A stretch of DNA of 64,000 nt, taken from contig NC_084682.1 of NCBI RefSeq assembly GCF_028389875.1, positions 4,598,001 to 4,662,000 of the forward strand. Reading direction: 5' to 3'. This DNA is from Rhea pennata (lineage: Eukaryota; Chordata; Aves; Rheiformes; Rheidae). The position numbers and the translations under genes are program-made. Every line of letters begins with the position of its first letter. Within the stretch, counting starts at the first letter, position 1. The notes under the pieces are model-generated. The model made no database searches, had not been told where the DNA came from, and saw only the letters and a list, made by a program, of their open reading frames with translations. This document shows positions 23,745-38,800 of the stretch, one piece after another.

Positions 23745-25419
23745 TGACCTCTACCTGAGAATTTCTTCAGAAAATACTACCTGAATTTGATACAGACAAA
23801 GGAGATCTGTTTGCCCTTAAATGTTGTGGTAACTGTTGTGATTGTACAAAGCATGTGTATTTAACATACATATTCCCCTCCAGTAGTTCTAAGTGAATAA
23901 TAATGATGAAGCAGCTGACTGAGAACTGCATATAAATAAATGCAAAGCTGAAAAACAGAAATCCAGATCCTGTGACTGGCCTGACTGCACAGGTGGTTCC
24001 AGCATTTGCCAGGGCATGGGGCCTGCAGCTGGGAACACACACTCCTTACTGAGTGGTTTCAAAAGTAGGTCATTGGGCAGCAGTACAAAGCAGCCTAATT
24101 TCAGAAGAGAAGAAGCTGGAGTCACAAGAAATGTTTCCCATAAATTTGTACATTCTGGAACGCAAGCTGTCAGCTTATATGTACACTGACGTCTCAGCAA
24201 CAGCATATCATTTCTACATGGGCAATGTCAAATGAAGCAATCTCTTAGCTACAAGGGTTTAACTTGGGACGGGCAGAGGGTTTGAATATGTGTAGCAAGT
24301 TCAGTTCTTCTCCTCAGATTATAATAGGACTACTGGCCAAAGGGAAAAACAGTGTATATTCCTGTCTCATAGTATTACTCACACCTGCCTTAGGTCTCTC
24401 CTACTGCGTATGACACATGATAATTATATTTACCTATTTAGAGTTGTAAAGATAAAATTGTATTTTTAATACACACTCTTCTCCCCAAACCTGTAACGGG
24501 GTAATAGGGCCCAGTCTTCGCTGAAGTCCCAGCCACAAGATGAATGCAGCTGTGGCATGTTACTGCTTGTCCTTCTACCACCAGGCTCAAGGGTTACAAA
24601 AATATGAGTCACAATTCAGAGCACCATGAGATTGGTTTTTATATCGTGAGCTTACCAAAAAAAGACAACTCCCCGAGTTCTTTTGTTTAAGTCTAATGCT
24701 AAAAATACCTTAAACTAACAAAGTTTTTAATAGCTACTAATTTCAGGAGCTGAAGACTAAAGAAAAACAAAGAGATGCCCAGATTTGTAGTAAAATTAGA
24801 AGACTAGGCAGTACTTACCTATCTCCCTGTTAGTTTAAAGCAGTTTGACTTCGCAGGACACATGGAATACAGCCTTGTTTTAAAACCTGGGCTGCAATTG
24901 TAAACATCGTTCTGAATAGGTCTAGATGACCGAGAGGGAAAATACCTAGCTGTGTGACCAATTATGCGAGCACTCGTATCATTGCTAGGACAAAATTTGC
25001 AAGTGTGGGATATTTAAGAAATACCTGCACAGATTAAGAATGCCTAAAGAATTGTATTAGATCAGCAGAAAGAGAAGGAAAAAAACAGTGACCAGTCAGG
25101 CTTATGCTAGAGAAGCTGGGATTACTGGTTTTGAGACATACTTAGAATCATCTGGTCTACATTTCTTTCTTCTAAAAAATGAGAACTTAAACTAAACTAG
25201 CTCTTAAAATTAGATTTTTAGAAAACAAACGTACACTGTTTATCTCCTTTGGCTGTAAAGTGTTTAGAAAACAACATTTAGCAATTCTGTATGCTTCTCA
25301 TTTAAGGAAACTTAAAGGCTATTTTATAAAGACACCATTAAGCTAAAAATACAGGCTTGTTTCTGCATGTTATGCCAGTGAAAATGACAATAAATAATTA
25401 GCTCTATTCTAAAAATTAC

Positions 25420-25856
25420 TTGTTTGCATTTCTCAGTCTGTTTATCTCCTGCTTGTGAGTCTTTTGGAGCCGATCCAAACTGCACTGCAGTGAAGGAAGT
25501 CTCTTTGTTCATGTTTTCTGCGTCTGGGCTCATCTAGCGTGTAGTTTCTGCAGTAATGTTTTTCAGCAGGATAGGAAAAAAGCACATTGAAAAACAGAAA
25601 GATAGAAGGAATAAGACCTAGAATGCTTTTAATCATTATTGATAGAGTATATATATTTCACTAGAACCTCACTACCTAGGGAACAAAAACAAATACTGCC
25701 AAAGCTACTCTGTACAGCCTCTGTCCACTGGCCCAGAGATGATACTTGTGGCCTGTATTCTGTCTTCATATTTTTCTGATCCAGCTTGGATCCCTTGATG
25801 GTGAGGAGACTGTCCAGAATGCCTTCCCCTCCAAGCACTGGCGCTTTTAATCGCTG
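25420..25856 (-). other. Two exon-like blocks of unknown identity
   Basis: Block X, 25697-25856, follows a TTTGTGCAG acceptor and reads QRLKAPVLGGEGILDSLLTI and then KGSKLDQKNMKTEYRPQVSS, ending at a weak donor A|GTATTT. Block Y, 25420-25484, follows ACTTCCTTCACTGCAG and reads MQFGSAPKDSQAGDKQTEKC then KQ before CAA|GTAATT. The phases of X and Y are compatible. I recognise no family. An upstream stop closes the frame before X, and both donors are poor. It may be an unannotated or decayed gene, or chance. Confidence 0.2.
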
Positions 25857-27616
25857 CTGCACAAATTGTGTGGTTAACTACCCCATTTCTTTTAAGTATA
25901 GTGTTAGCTATACATTACTTTTAGTTCACTGCTTGTTAGATGACAAGAAAAATAAACTTCCTAATTTCTCTTAGCCCACAAACATAAAGCTGCTTTCAGT
26001 GCTTTTGCAGTGAAAATGCCATCACAGGCAGATTCTCAATGCAGGCTGCAGGCTAGATCTGCATAGCTGAGTCACTGTTACACAAGCAGAGCAGGGATGG
26101 CACAGAAAAGTACCTTTGTACTTTAACACTGAAACACGTCAGCTGTCAAGGAGCCTGACCTTTGAATATCATAAGACACCTGGAGAACAAACAGTGATTT
26201 ACTGGAATTTTCTTCCTCTTATCCTTCCCATCATCTTTCTGAAAATAGTAATTCCTCCTCCGTTTTGTTGCTGAAGCTTAAGAGCAAACATTCTTCATCA
26301 AGCTTTTGGCTTCTACTGTTTGGCAAATATTGCACCAGATTTGGAAGTAATCAACTTACCAGTGAAAGGTGTTAAGTTTTTGGGCCCTGGGGAATGCTTG
26401 ATGCCCAGGTACACTGCCAATACAGTGGGCAGCTTGGGAAGCGCACCATCACCCAGACACTCACTATAAAGCCCTTGTATTACTTATTTATGTGAGATTT
26501 GTGTGACATTTAAAATAGAGTGAATGATCTGTGGAGTAGAGCAGAGACTGTCAGGTTCCCAGATATTACACAGACTGCATTTTCATTCTGGTTTTCATAC
26601 CTGAACCCCCTTTTGAGAGTGTACAAGTGCCAGTGGCTCTTGAACAGCAAAGGAGAGGCAGTTGGCGCGAATGCATCAGTAACCAGGCCCTCAAATTTGT
26701 TGAGACTTTCAGTTTAGGGCAATTATTCTTTCTAGAAAAGGGCAGACCACTGCAGGCCATATCCACATTAAAGGCAAATGAAGCCGTGCTATAGACTGCA
26801 CAGACTCAGTTCCAGTTCATGGTGTCCAGTTTTGCCTCCATGACTTTTTCTCCTAGAATATAAGGTGACTAATATGAAATCTAGTGTGACTAAAGAAGGT
26901 CTGGGAGTGGCTCAGCTCAGGAGCTATGCATAGACATTCTGGCATGGGCCAGAATTTGTCACGTAGAGTGTTTCTAAAATGATTCCCTTAGAATGAGTAA
27001 TCGGCACAGAGCTTCGGAGGAGGAATAACAGGAAATTGTAACTCAGTACTCCTTCTGATCATGCTGAACCATGGGGTTGTTATTACTAGTCCTGCCGTGT
27101 GCCATCTCAGGAGGCAGCCTACACGCTGTAGTCGCACATTTTTAAAGCAGTTTTCCAGGTCAGAGCATGCTGATAGTTGTTTCATCATTGCCCAGTTGCT
27201 TTGCTACATTCATGTCCAAGATGTGTTGTAAGTCAGGAGAAAGGACCCTCCAGTCCCGCTTCTACCCATTACCAGACTGGCAGCTTGTTTACTTCTTTTT
27301 CTGTTCTCCTTCTGAAGCCCAGGAAGACATTAAGAGCTACTAAAAATACAAGTTTTTGATTGGAGTTATAACTCAGGCAAAACGATTTTCCATTCTTGCA
27401 ACATGGGCCACAAAGGCTCAGCCTCACAGTGATTTTTTTTTTTTCCTACCAAACATGACTTGGACAAGTTCTTAAACTTCTTGCATTGACAGGTTTTACC
27501 TGAGAACCAGCTTTGTCTTTCAGATGTTCAAGTGTCAACTTTTACAGGTTATTTATCATAGAAGAGGTGCTTTCACTTTCTTCTACGCTTATAAACATTT
27601 TTAGGGGTACAGACTA

Positions 27617-27643
<27 letters not shown>
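27617..27643. repeat. T27 homopolymer
   Basis: Twenty-seven T in a row. It could be the poly-A tail of a minus-strand retroposed sequence, but I see no recognisable body beside it. Confidence 0.9.
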
Positions 27644-27647
<4 letters not shown>

Positions 27648-28357
27648 CTTTGGCCACAGAATTTCTGAAAAGTTGTCTAGTGAGAATTGCGTTAGAACTT
27701 ACTTGGCTGGAAGGCAGCTGTAGTGACTTCAAACGGGGACTAAGCACCCTGCTGAAGGTGCCTGCTGGTAGGTGGCAGCACTGTGAAACAGCGGCCAGGT
27801 TTCTCAGGGAAGGTGGGTGCACGGCAGGGTGTGAAGCGATGTGCTTTCGGTAGCACCTAAGTCTGCAAAGCTCCTTGACATACGGAAATACGTGAGGCAT
27901 CATATTTATAATGGCTGGAAAGAGCTTATGCTAATGCTTGTAGAGTAACGCTCGGTAACTGCCGTTCCTACCGCACAAGCAGGTGCAAGACAGGAGATGC
28001 GCTGAGTTTGTCTTCCTGCAGACGAGCAGCTCGCACCCGCGCCTCCTGCCCGCGCGCCGGGGCAGGCGGCAGCGGGGCCCTGCTCCCGCGGCCGCCACGG
28101 ATCCCCACTCATCCCGGGCTGCTGGGCCCTGCGGTGGGTGTTTTTCCCCTACAGAAACGTCTCGCGTTTGCGATCGCGGTGTCTCTCCGTGAGCTGCGCG
28201 TGGACTCGCCGCGCAGCCGGGAGCGCGGCAGGCAGCGGCCCGCGGCGCCTCGGGGCCGAGCGGCGCGGGGGCGGGACCCCCCCGGGGCCGGGCCGCGGCC
28301 GCCGCCGCCCCGCGCGGCTCTGCGGCGCCCCCTGGCGGCGAGCGGCGGCGCGGCCGC

Positions 28358-31527
<3,170 letters not shown>

Positions 31528-31646
31528 CATTCCTTCCTAGCAGCTGAACCTGGAGCATTGCCATGGAGCTGTAGAACTGCAGTTTGGTCAGAGGGTTAAC
31601 AAAATCAGTCTCTTTGTTACTGCCACTATCTGCTTTCTGTTTCTTA

Positions 31647-31652
31647 AATAAA
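31647..31652 (+). terminator. CENPV: CENPV polyadenylation signal
   Basis: AATAAA, 119 nt past the CENPV stop codon, giving a short 3' UTR. Confidence 0.85.
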
Positions 31653-31669
31653 TCTTTGTATGCTGCCTG

Positions 31670-32800
31670 TCTTGCCCATTTGTGACTTTGTTTTCAAACT
31701 ACCTCTGTTCCATAAACCACTCCAGGGTTGCTGTTTTGGTACTTTGCTCTTAACTGTGCTAATGTTTAAATCACAGTATGCAGAGCAAAGGTGAAAAAAG
31801 AAATCCAGTCTTGGCTTGTATGCTTGCTTGTATGGACATTTCCCAACTGTGTTTCAAGTCTGGCTTATAAAATTGTCCTATACAAGATAATCTTTTGCTT
31901 AGGACGTAATAGTCACTTACACTGGTCTTTTTCCATTGGCTTCATTGAAGTTACCATGGATTTAGAGTTAAAGGAGATTTTCAAGAGCTTAGCAGGGTCT
32001 AATTCAGCAAAGCATTTACACAGGTGTTTAGCTGTGTGCAAGAAAGGGGCCACTGAAGTTCTGCATCTGCTTAAGTGCTGTTCAGCTTAAGCCTGGACTT
32101 TAGTCTTGAAGGCTGAGCAAGCATACTCTTAGATGCCGAGTCAAGGCCAGGGAACAGACTTCAACCCTGTCATACTTTTATTACAATGGGCATGTACTTC
32201 TGGTACAACCAGGAACTTCGCTGTGTTTGGCAGGATGGTGTACTCACAGCAAGACACCAGGAGCTGCGAATTTGGGATCTGATCTTGACCATGCAGGAAA
32301 GATGTCTCCTGCAGATGTGAGCATACCTTATTAATGAATGCAAGCACTAAGGAAATACTGAATCCTGCTGACTTTGCCTCAGTATGACTCTATGAAAACC
32401 AGAATCACTAGTAAAATCTCTGTATCAACTACAAAATTAAACCATTGAAAGCTGGTTTCTCCTCCACTAACCTTTAAAACATGGAGGGAAAGGATCTTTA
32501 ACTAACTCCTGCACTTGTCTTTTAGATAAAAGGAACAGCTTTGAAATATCTCTTGCAATTTTTATCTCTGCATGTGTGTTCAGTTAAAGACTTAGTTACA
32601 GTCTGGCTCTCTTGTGCCTCATTCTTAAATCCTGTTGAGACTCTTGTGAGTTATTCTCAAACCCCATGTTCTGAAGCAAGAAGAAATGCTAGTGTTTCAT
32701 GAGCAACAGTCGGGGAAGGTCAAGCCTGCAAAATAATGTGGCTGAAAGAAACAGTGGGACCAGCACAGATCGGTGCGATTAGAAAAATTCGCATCATTTC
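31670..32800. other. Gap between the convergent CENPV and PIGL 3' ends
   Basis: About 1.1 kb with no recognised gene or repeat. A second minus-strand AATAAA lies near 32175 and could end a longer PIGL transcript. Confidence 0.6.
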
Positions 32801-32806
32801 TGCTGT

Positions 32807-32812
32807 TTTATT
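32807..32812 (-). terminator. PIGL: PIGL polyadenylation signal
   Basis: AATAAA on the minus strand, about 505 nt past the PIGL stop. It is a likely end of the 3' UTR. Confidence 0.65.
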
Positions 32813-35800
32813 CAAAAGATTTGGCTTTTGAAAGTCCTGACTGACTAATGCAGGTCCTGTGGTCCTGGTTTTCTCTGTGGAGACGGCATGATCTTGGAAA
32901 AGTCATTCCTGATATTTGTTTTTTATAAAAAACACCAAGTAAGAGGCAGGACTTGAGAGGCAGTCTTCACAGCTATTCCTTCCTGGGGAACAATAGTTTG
33001 CGCTGTATCTTATATCATGCAGAATATCATTTAACTCATAATTAAGTTGATGCAAATTTCTTATCCCACTTAAGTTTCTACAGTGAGAAATTACAACAGC
33101 TGTTCAAACCTGTTCATCTCTAAAAATACCTAGGCAACAAGACATTCAGGAGGAAGTTCATATCGCCTATTGCTTGCACTCTGGAAGAATGTGCTACACG
33201 GAGAATCCTGGTCTCTCGTGTGCATAACAGGTGAGTTTTCTCAGTGCTTGGCCTGGCACAGTCTTTTTTCATCTCATTCTTCATCTCACACCTAAAGATG
33301 TGTGAGTGTTGTCTTTTTACAGAAGGCGGAGTGAATTGATCACCATGTAACGTGAGAACAGCATGTAGAGGTGGCGAAACCAGAGGAGCTGACTGCGATG
33401 ACACCGCATGGCTCTCTAGGAGGAAAAATAGTTAAGAAAGCTTTACAAGAACCTTCCAAACCTAATGTCAAGCACAGCTTCCTAGGGCTCCTGAGAGGTT
33501 CACTACCAATTTATAGGACAGCCTGTTTTCAGCAAGCAGGGAAGAAGTAGTCAGTGGTAGAAGGCTGCTTATTTCATGGGACCAGAGGACAGGGAGATGC
33601 CTATATGGCCCCTTACATGGCTGGTGCTGGGCTGCTTAGTGTTCACGTGGGTCCTGCAGATGGGACATTTCCAGCTGCAGATGGGTGCTGTGACACTTTC
33701 CTGGTCATATACCTCCTCCCTGCTATGTGACCTCATGCCTGGATGTTCATGTGCTGGGGAAGCAGAAATCAGATAGGTGTGCATCTGAGAACACTTCGCA
33801 TGCTGTTTCCGATCATACACTGCCAGCTGAAACTTGACTGAGTCTATATATAGTGCACCAGCTTAAAAAGGTCAAATTCAAGCAACAAAAAGCACAAAGG
33901 AACAATAGTGCTCTTATCAGAACAGTTTCTATACATAACACTTTCTTTCAATAGTCTCAAAAGCAGGGAAGTTCTGTGCATATCATTTGTGGATTAGCAG
34001 GACTGTTTGCTGGGCAAATATTTACATGCTATGGAAGGGGATCTAATCAGATTTTGATAAAGGGAACTGTGGACTAAATGTGTGAGATGTCACACAGTAA
34101 AATAATGAAAAAATGCACAGTAGAGAAAGGAACTTCTTAAGAGCTTTGGATTATGAGTTCACAAACTGTCTCCATCTTTAGTTGGAGCTATGGTCCAATG
34201 ACACTGTTCCTAATGTGTAGTCCTATCGGTCTGAGATAGGCCAGTCTCACATTCCGAATATTGTATGCTGGATCCAGTCTCCTCTGAAATATATCTTACA
34301 TCCTGGACACGTAAAACTCTTGTCAGTGCACTCTTGACTACCTAAAATCTCTACTTCACAAATCATAGAATCAGTAAGGTTGGAAGGGACCTCTGGAGAT
34401 CATCTAGTCCAACCTCCCTGCTCAGCAGGGTCACCCAGAGCACGTTAGACAGGGTTGCATCCAGGTGGGCCTTGAATATCTACTCAGCCCTGCTATGCTG
34501 TCCACACACAGTACATGGAACAACCTGTCCACGGATGTTTCATAAATTACTGAAGATTGCCCATACATGACATTTATAATCCATGTGTACAATTATTTGT
34601 AATGTTCTCTGTGAATGTGACACTTCTGACTAAAGCCTTCACAATGATGATGAGCCATTCAAACAGGTTTGGCAGGTGCCACACATCTCACCCTGGCTTG
34701 TTCAGCCTCCTCCTCTGTGAGTATGAAGAGTGCATCTCTGGACAGCAAGCAGGAAATGGGCACATCCAGGATGGAGATGTACTTCCGGAAGAGATTTACT
34801 GATTCAAGTGTGAGCACACGGCATCCTAGATGAGGAAGAGGATGAAGATTTCAAAACAATTATGTTCTTGTAAGGTGTCCGTCTCTGGGCTCAGAGGGTC
34901 TTCGCAGGCCTGCCTGTATGGCTGACCATGACAGGGAAGCAGCTTCTAGTTATGCTTCCCCCAGGATCTTTTTGTGCTCCAGGCATGGCTATGATCATTT
35001 GTACTGGTTCGTGCTCTGCCTGTGGTCTGTGGAAGACAACGCTAGTTCCAAATAACAGAGGTTTCTTTGGCTTATAATTTAAATGATTCATACATATTCA
35101 ATAAGCACAAAGGGAAAAGCACAGGAGGGCTCTCTGAATGCTGGCACTGTATCATATAATGGAAATTTAAAATAGCAGTCCCTGGTTCATCTACAAAAAT
35201 GAGATTTCCCTTTTCTACTTCAATGTGTGGCTAAAAAAATATTTACAAGATTCAGGAATGGCTATATCAAATATTAACTTATCCAGGTAGTTACACTTCA
35301 ATAACAGAGTTCCAGAATTCATTTCTTAGATGCTTGCAATAAAACAGATGAAGGGAATATGTATAAAGATTCTGCTGATATGTATTTGTTTTCTGTTTTA
35401 AAGAGCCCCTTGAACTCAAAAGTTTTTTTTTAACCATAGCTAAATTGTCCTCACTAATGAGATCAGAGCTCCTGATGGTCCCATTAAGAGCACGTAGTTC
35501 TGAAGGCAGCTGCTTTGGGATTTATTAGCACTTGGAAGCTAATAATTATGATTGTGATTATGTTGCACACTTCAGGAATTGTATTAAAGTTCGATAGAAG
35601 AGGCCACAGTCACAGAGATGGTCAGATTTGCCATTAAATTTTCTTCAGTGTGCCCTTGAACAGTGAAATGCTGAATTGTTACAAAGGCTGCCACTGGACC
35701 ATTTTAGTGTATGGCTCCAGTGCTCACATGTCTAATTCTGCTTAAGCTGTTAAGTCTTGACCACAAGTGAATTCGTGGCACTCAAATAACCCTTGGCTCT

Positions 35801-38800
35801 AAAATACAGGCAGGACTTGTGTCCTCCTGAGGAAAAAGATTCTCCAGAATAGGTGAAGAAGCAAAAAAATCTCTTCCTAAAAGAGTAACTATGCAAGATG
35901 TGTTTGTGTGACAGACGCTGAGGTCTATGCCAATCTGCCATTGCTCAAAAATCTCATCGCACCAGGATGCAAAGAGTCAACTTGCTGCTAATGTCTCTAC
36001 CTTGGACGTTAGTTAGACAGGTTTATAAAGATTCTTCAACCTAGTCTCTACCAGGAGATAGAAAAGTAAAACTTGTTGCTTCTATGGTGAATGAATTTCC
36101 TGGAAATGCAAAGGAAGAAGCCTCCAAAGATCTCCCAGGTAGAGCACAGTAGTCAAAGATCACCATTCTTTCCCCAGCCAGGGGCCTGTGACACAATTAA
36201 CCCAAGAACATAGGAGAATCCTCCATGAGTCCTCTCATGAATGATTTGTGTTCCTTGCCTCTTCCTAGTATCACTAACTTATCTCCTTGCAAAGACTAGT
36301 CTTTTTTTTTTTTCTTTTTTCCAGCCACAACCAGCTATGGCAAGACATGGCAGCCCTGAGTGACTCCCTTCAGCACATCTAAAAATCTTTCAGATCCTTT
36401 CTTTCCTACCTCTCCACTAAAAGGAGGATGCAAGATATGTCTCAATTTTCAATATCCTTTTCCATTCTCAAAAAGAAACTCTTTCTCCCAGTATCACAGA
36501 TGGCTCCAGGACCATGACTTTCCTTCTAGTCATCTTTCTGGATTGATCCTAGGTCATCACTCCTGAGCAGGCTGGACAGAGCAGAACAGGCATTGGCAGG
36601 AGTTATGCTCCGCTGTGGGCAGCAATGTGCAGGGTTAGAGGTGTCAGTGACCATCATAAGGCACTTCTATCCAGACAAACACTGATATTAGTTTGTGCTT
36701 GGTAAGAGGAAAAGCCCTCCCGAGATTCATGAGCCCTGCCAGGAGCTGCCAGGAGATGGCGACGTGCCCCAGCTCTGCAGGGTGAGGGAACCACAGCCTG
36801 GTTCCCTGCAGACAGCGCTCGCCCATGCTGCCCAGGTTAGGACCACTTTTGGCATCTCTACCTTGAAGGTCCTCCTGTCTTTTAACTGTATCAGTGCTGT
36901 GCCATGTCCCTACTTCTTTCCTACTGCAGCATCAGCTGGCCACCCCTTTGCAAGGTCGTTGTGCCTGTCCCCGCAGAGCAGCAGCTGGGTGATGCCATCT
37001 GGCAGGACTGATGGCAGTACCAAGCTCCCTGTGGCAAGGACCTCAGATGTGCCAGAGCTCAGGCAGCTGTACGCTCAGCACAGGCCGTGCAGCTTGCTGA
37101 CTGCAAGGCTCAGCCCCCACCTCACTTGTGCCCCGCCTGACAGCCACAGAGCTGGCACTGTTTAGCTGCTACAAGTTTGCACCTTGCTATTGCAAAGGAT
37201 GCTCTACAGTAACAAGTGGGCTGCCATGGCACCAGCAATGCCCTGACAGTTCTTCTACTCCCACTAAAGCTGCTTGTTGTTTCCAAGAAATGAACTTGGA
37301 AAAAGTTGCTCTTTTTATCTCCAGGATATGCCAGCCCTCTCCATCACACCAGCAAAGTCTGCAGACTGCATGCACACACACTACTGCATGTAGATCGAGG
37401 AAAAGCCTGAACCCCTGGCGTGCCATGAGCAGTGCTACAGAGAGGGCTCTTCTCCCCTTCACTGCAGAGATCCTCTAGGCAGCTCAGTAGACTCAATCTG
37501 CTTGCTGGGTAGTTTCAGAGAAAGGAGTTTGTATGGTGCTGCACTGGGACATAGCAGAGAAAAGCCATGGATGAGGATGCCCTTGCTCTGCTACTCAGCA
37601 TTTCTGCCTGCCACCTGTTTGCACTTCAGCCCTCCCAGGAGAGGAGGGGGCTAGGGCAAACAGACTGCAATGGGTCCTTCCTTTCCTGGCTGGCTCATAA
37701 TGCCCTGGCAATGCCATGTGGATTCCTAGTTGCAAGGCTGGGAAGTAAGGCCTGGTGTTGGGTTACTTACCACCCAGCTTTGAAGCCTGGGCTGCTCTGT
37801 TAGCAAAACGCACTCTCTCTTCCTTCATTTTTTTAAAATAAATATCAATTCATGCAGCAACTACTCCTCTTTTTCCCCCAAAGCCCAGCAACAGGGGCCC
37901 AAAATGACAGCAAGTGGATCCAGTATTGATCAGCCTAAGCTTCTGGGCCCCTATCTGTCAGGTCAGGCTGGGCAGTGGATGTTCAACCCTCACCAAATGA
38001 AGGGCACTCTAAGAGTCTTCTGTGTTAGTGATCTGACAGGATTTCCACACACTGACAGCAAAAGCTACCCTGCACGGGAACACGAGATGAAATGAAGCAG
38101 AGAAGGAATGTACAATCCAGTGAGAGATGGAAAAGAGTTCAGAAAAAGGAGCTGCTCCCTGCCAACCAGGGTAAGAGAAGTGCTGTCATTGATGAGTCTA
38201 CTCCTGTGACACCAGCAGGTGAAGATTTTCAGAGCCTGTTGTGACTGTGACCTGGGTAGGATGGGATTAACAGTGTAATACAATCTCTCTAGGTTGGCAG
38301 AAAGGGCAAGATCAATATAGCTAGTGGATTAGGCCTAGAATAGAAGTGCATGAAGCCTGCAGCCTATTTGGCTTGGCTTTCTACTTCTAAAACACTTATG
38401 CAGCAAGCGTGCCTAGAATGAGGAGATTATTAGCAGATCTACGCGTGCTAAAGGCTCCTGACAGATGTTAGCACACCGATTCTTCTGGAAGAGAGCTGGT
38501 TATAGCTGGATGGGGTAGAGGCATATCCAGCTTCTTGAAGTAAGCCTACATGCTTGTGCCTTGTCTGGAGAACTTGATTACAGATTATAAAAAACCTGTT
38601 GTGTTTATGCTGGCTAAAGGCATTAGATAGCAAAGCAGGATATTTAGTGTGCTCATTTACATATCACTGAGGCCGTGCAAGGCTTAGCTGGCTTTTGCAT
38701 TTGCAGAGTGATTTTCTCTGGATTTCCCTATCATGTCGGCTTACACAGGTTCAGCTGCAAATAGTTCCCTCTTACCAACAGGAGAGCAGGACATTTCCGT

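Larger units (their letters stand above)
21800..28000. other. Intergenic region between divergent UBB and CENPV, no recognised gene
   Basis: AT-rich DNA with many small open frames that look like chance. Exceptions noted separately are two exon-like blocks at 25420-25856 on the minus strand and a perfect hairpin at 23721-23744. A poly-T run is at 27617-27643. I recognise no transposon here. Confidence 0.6.
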
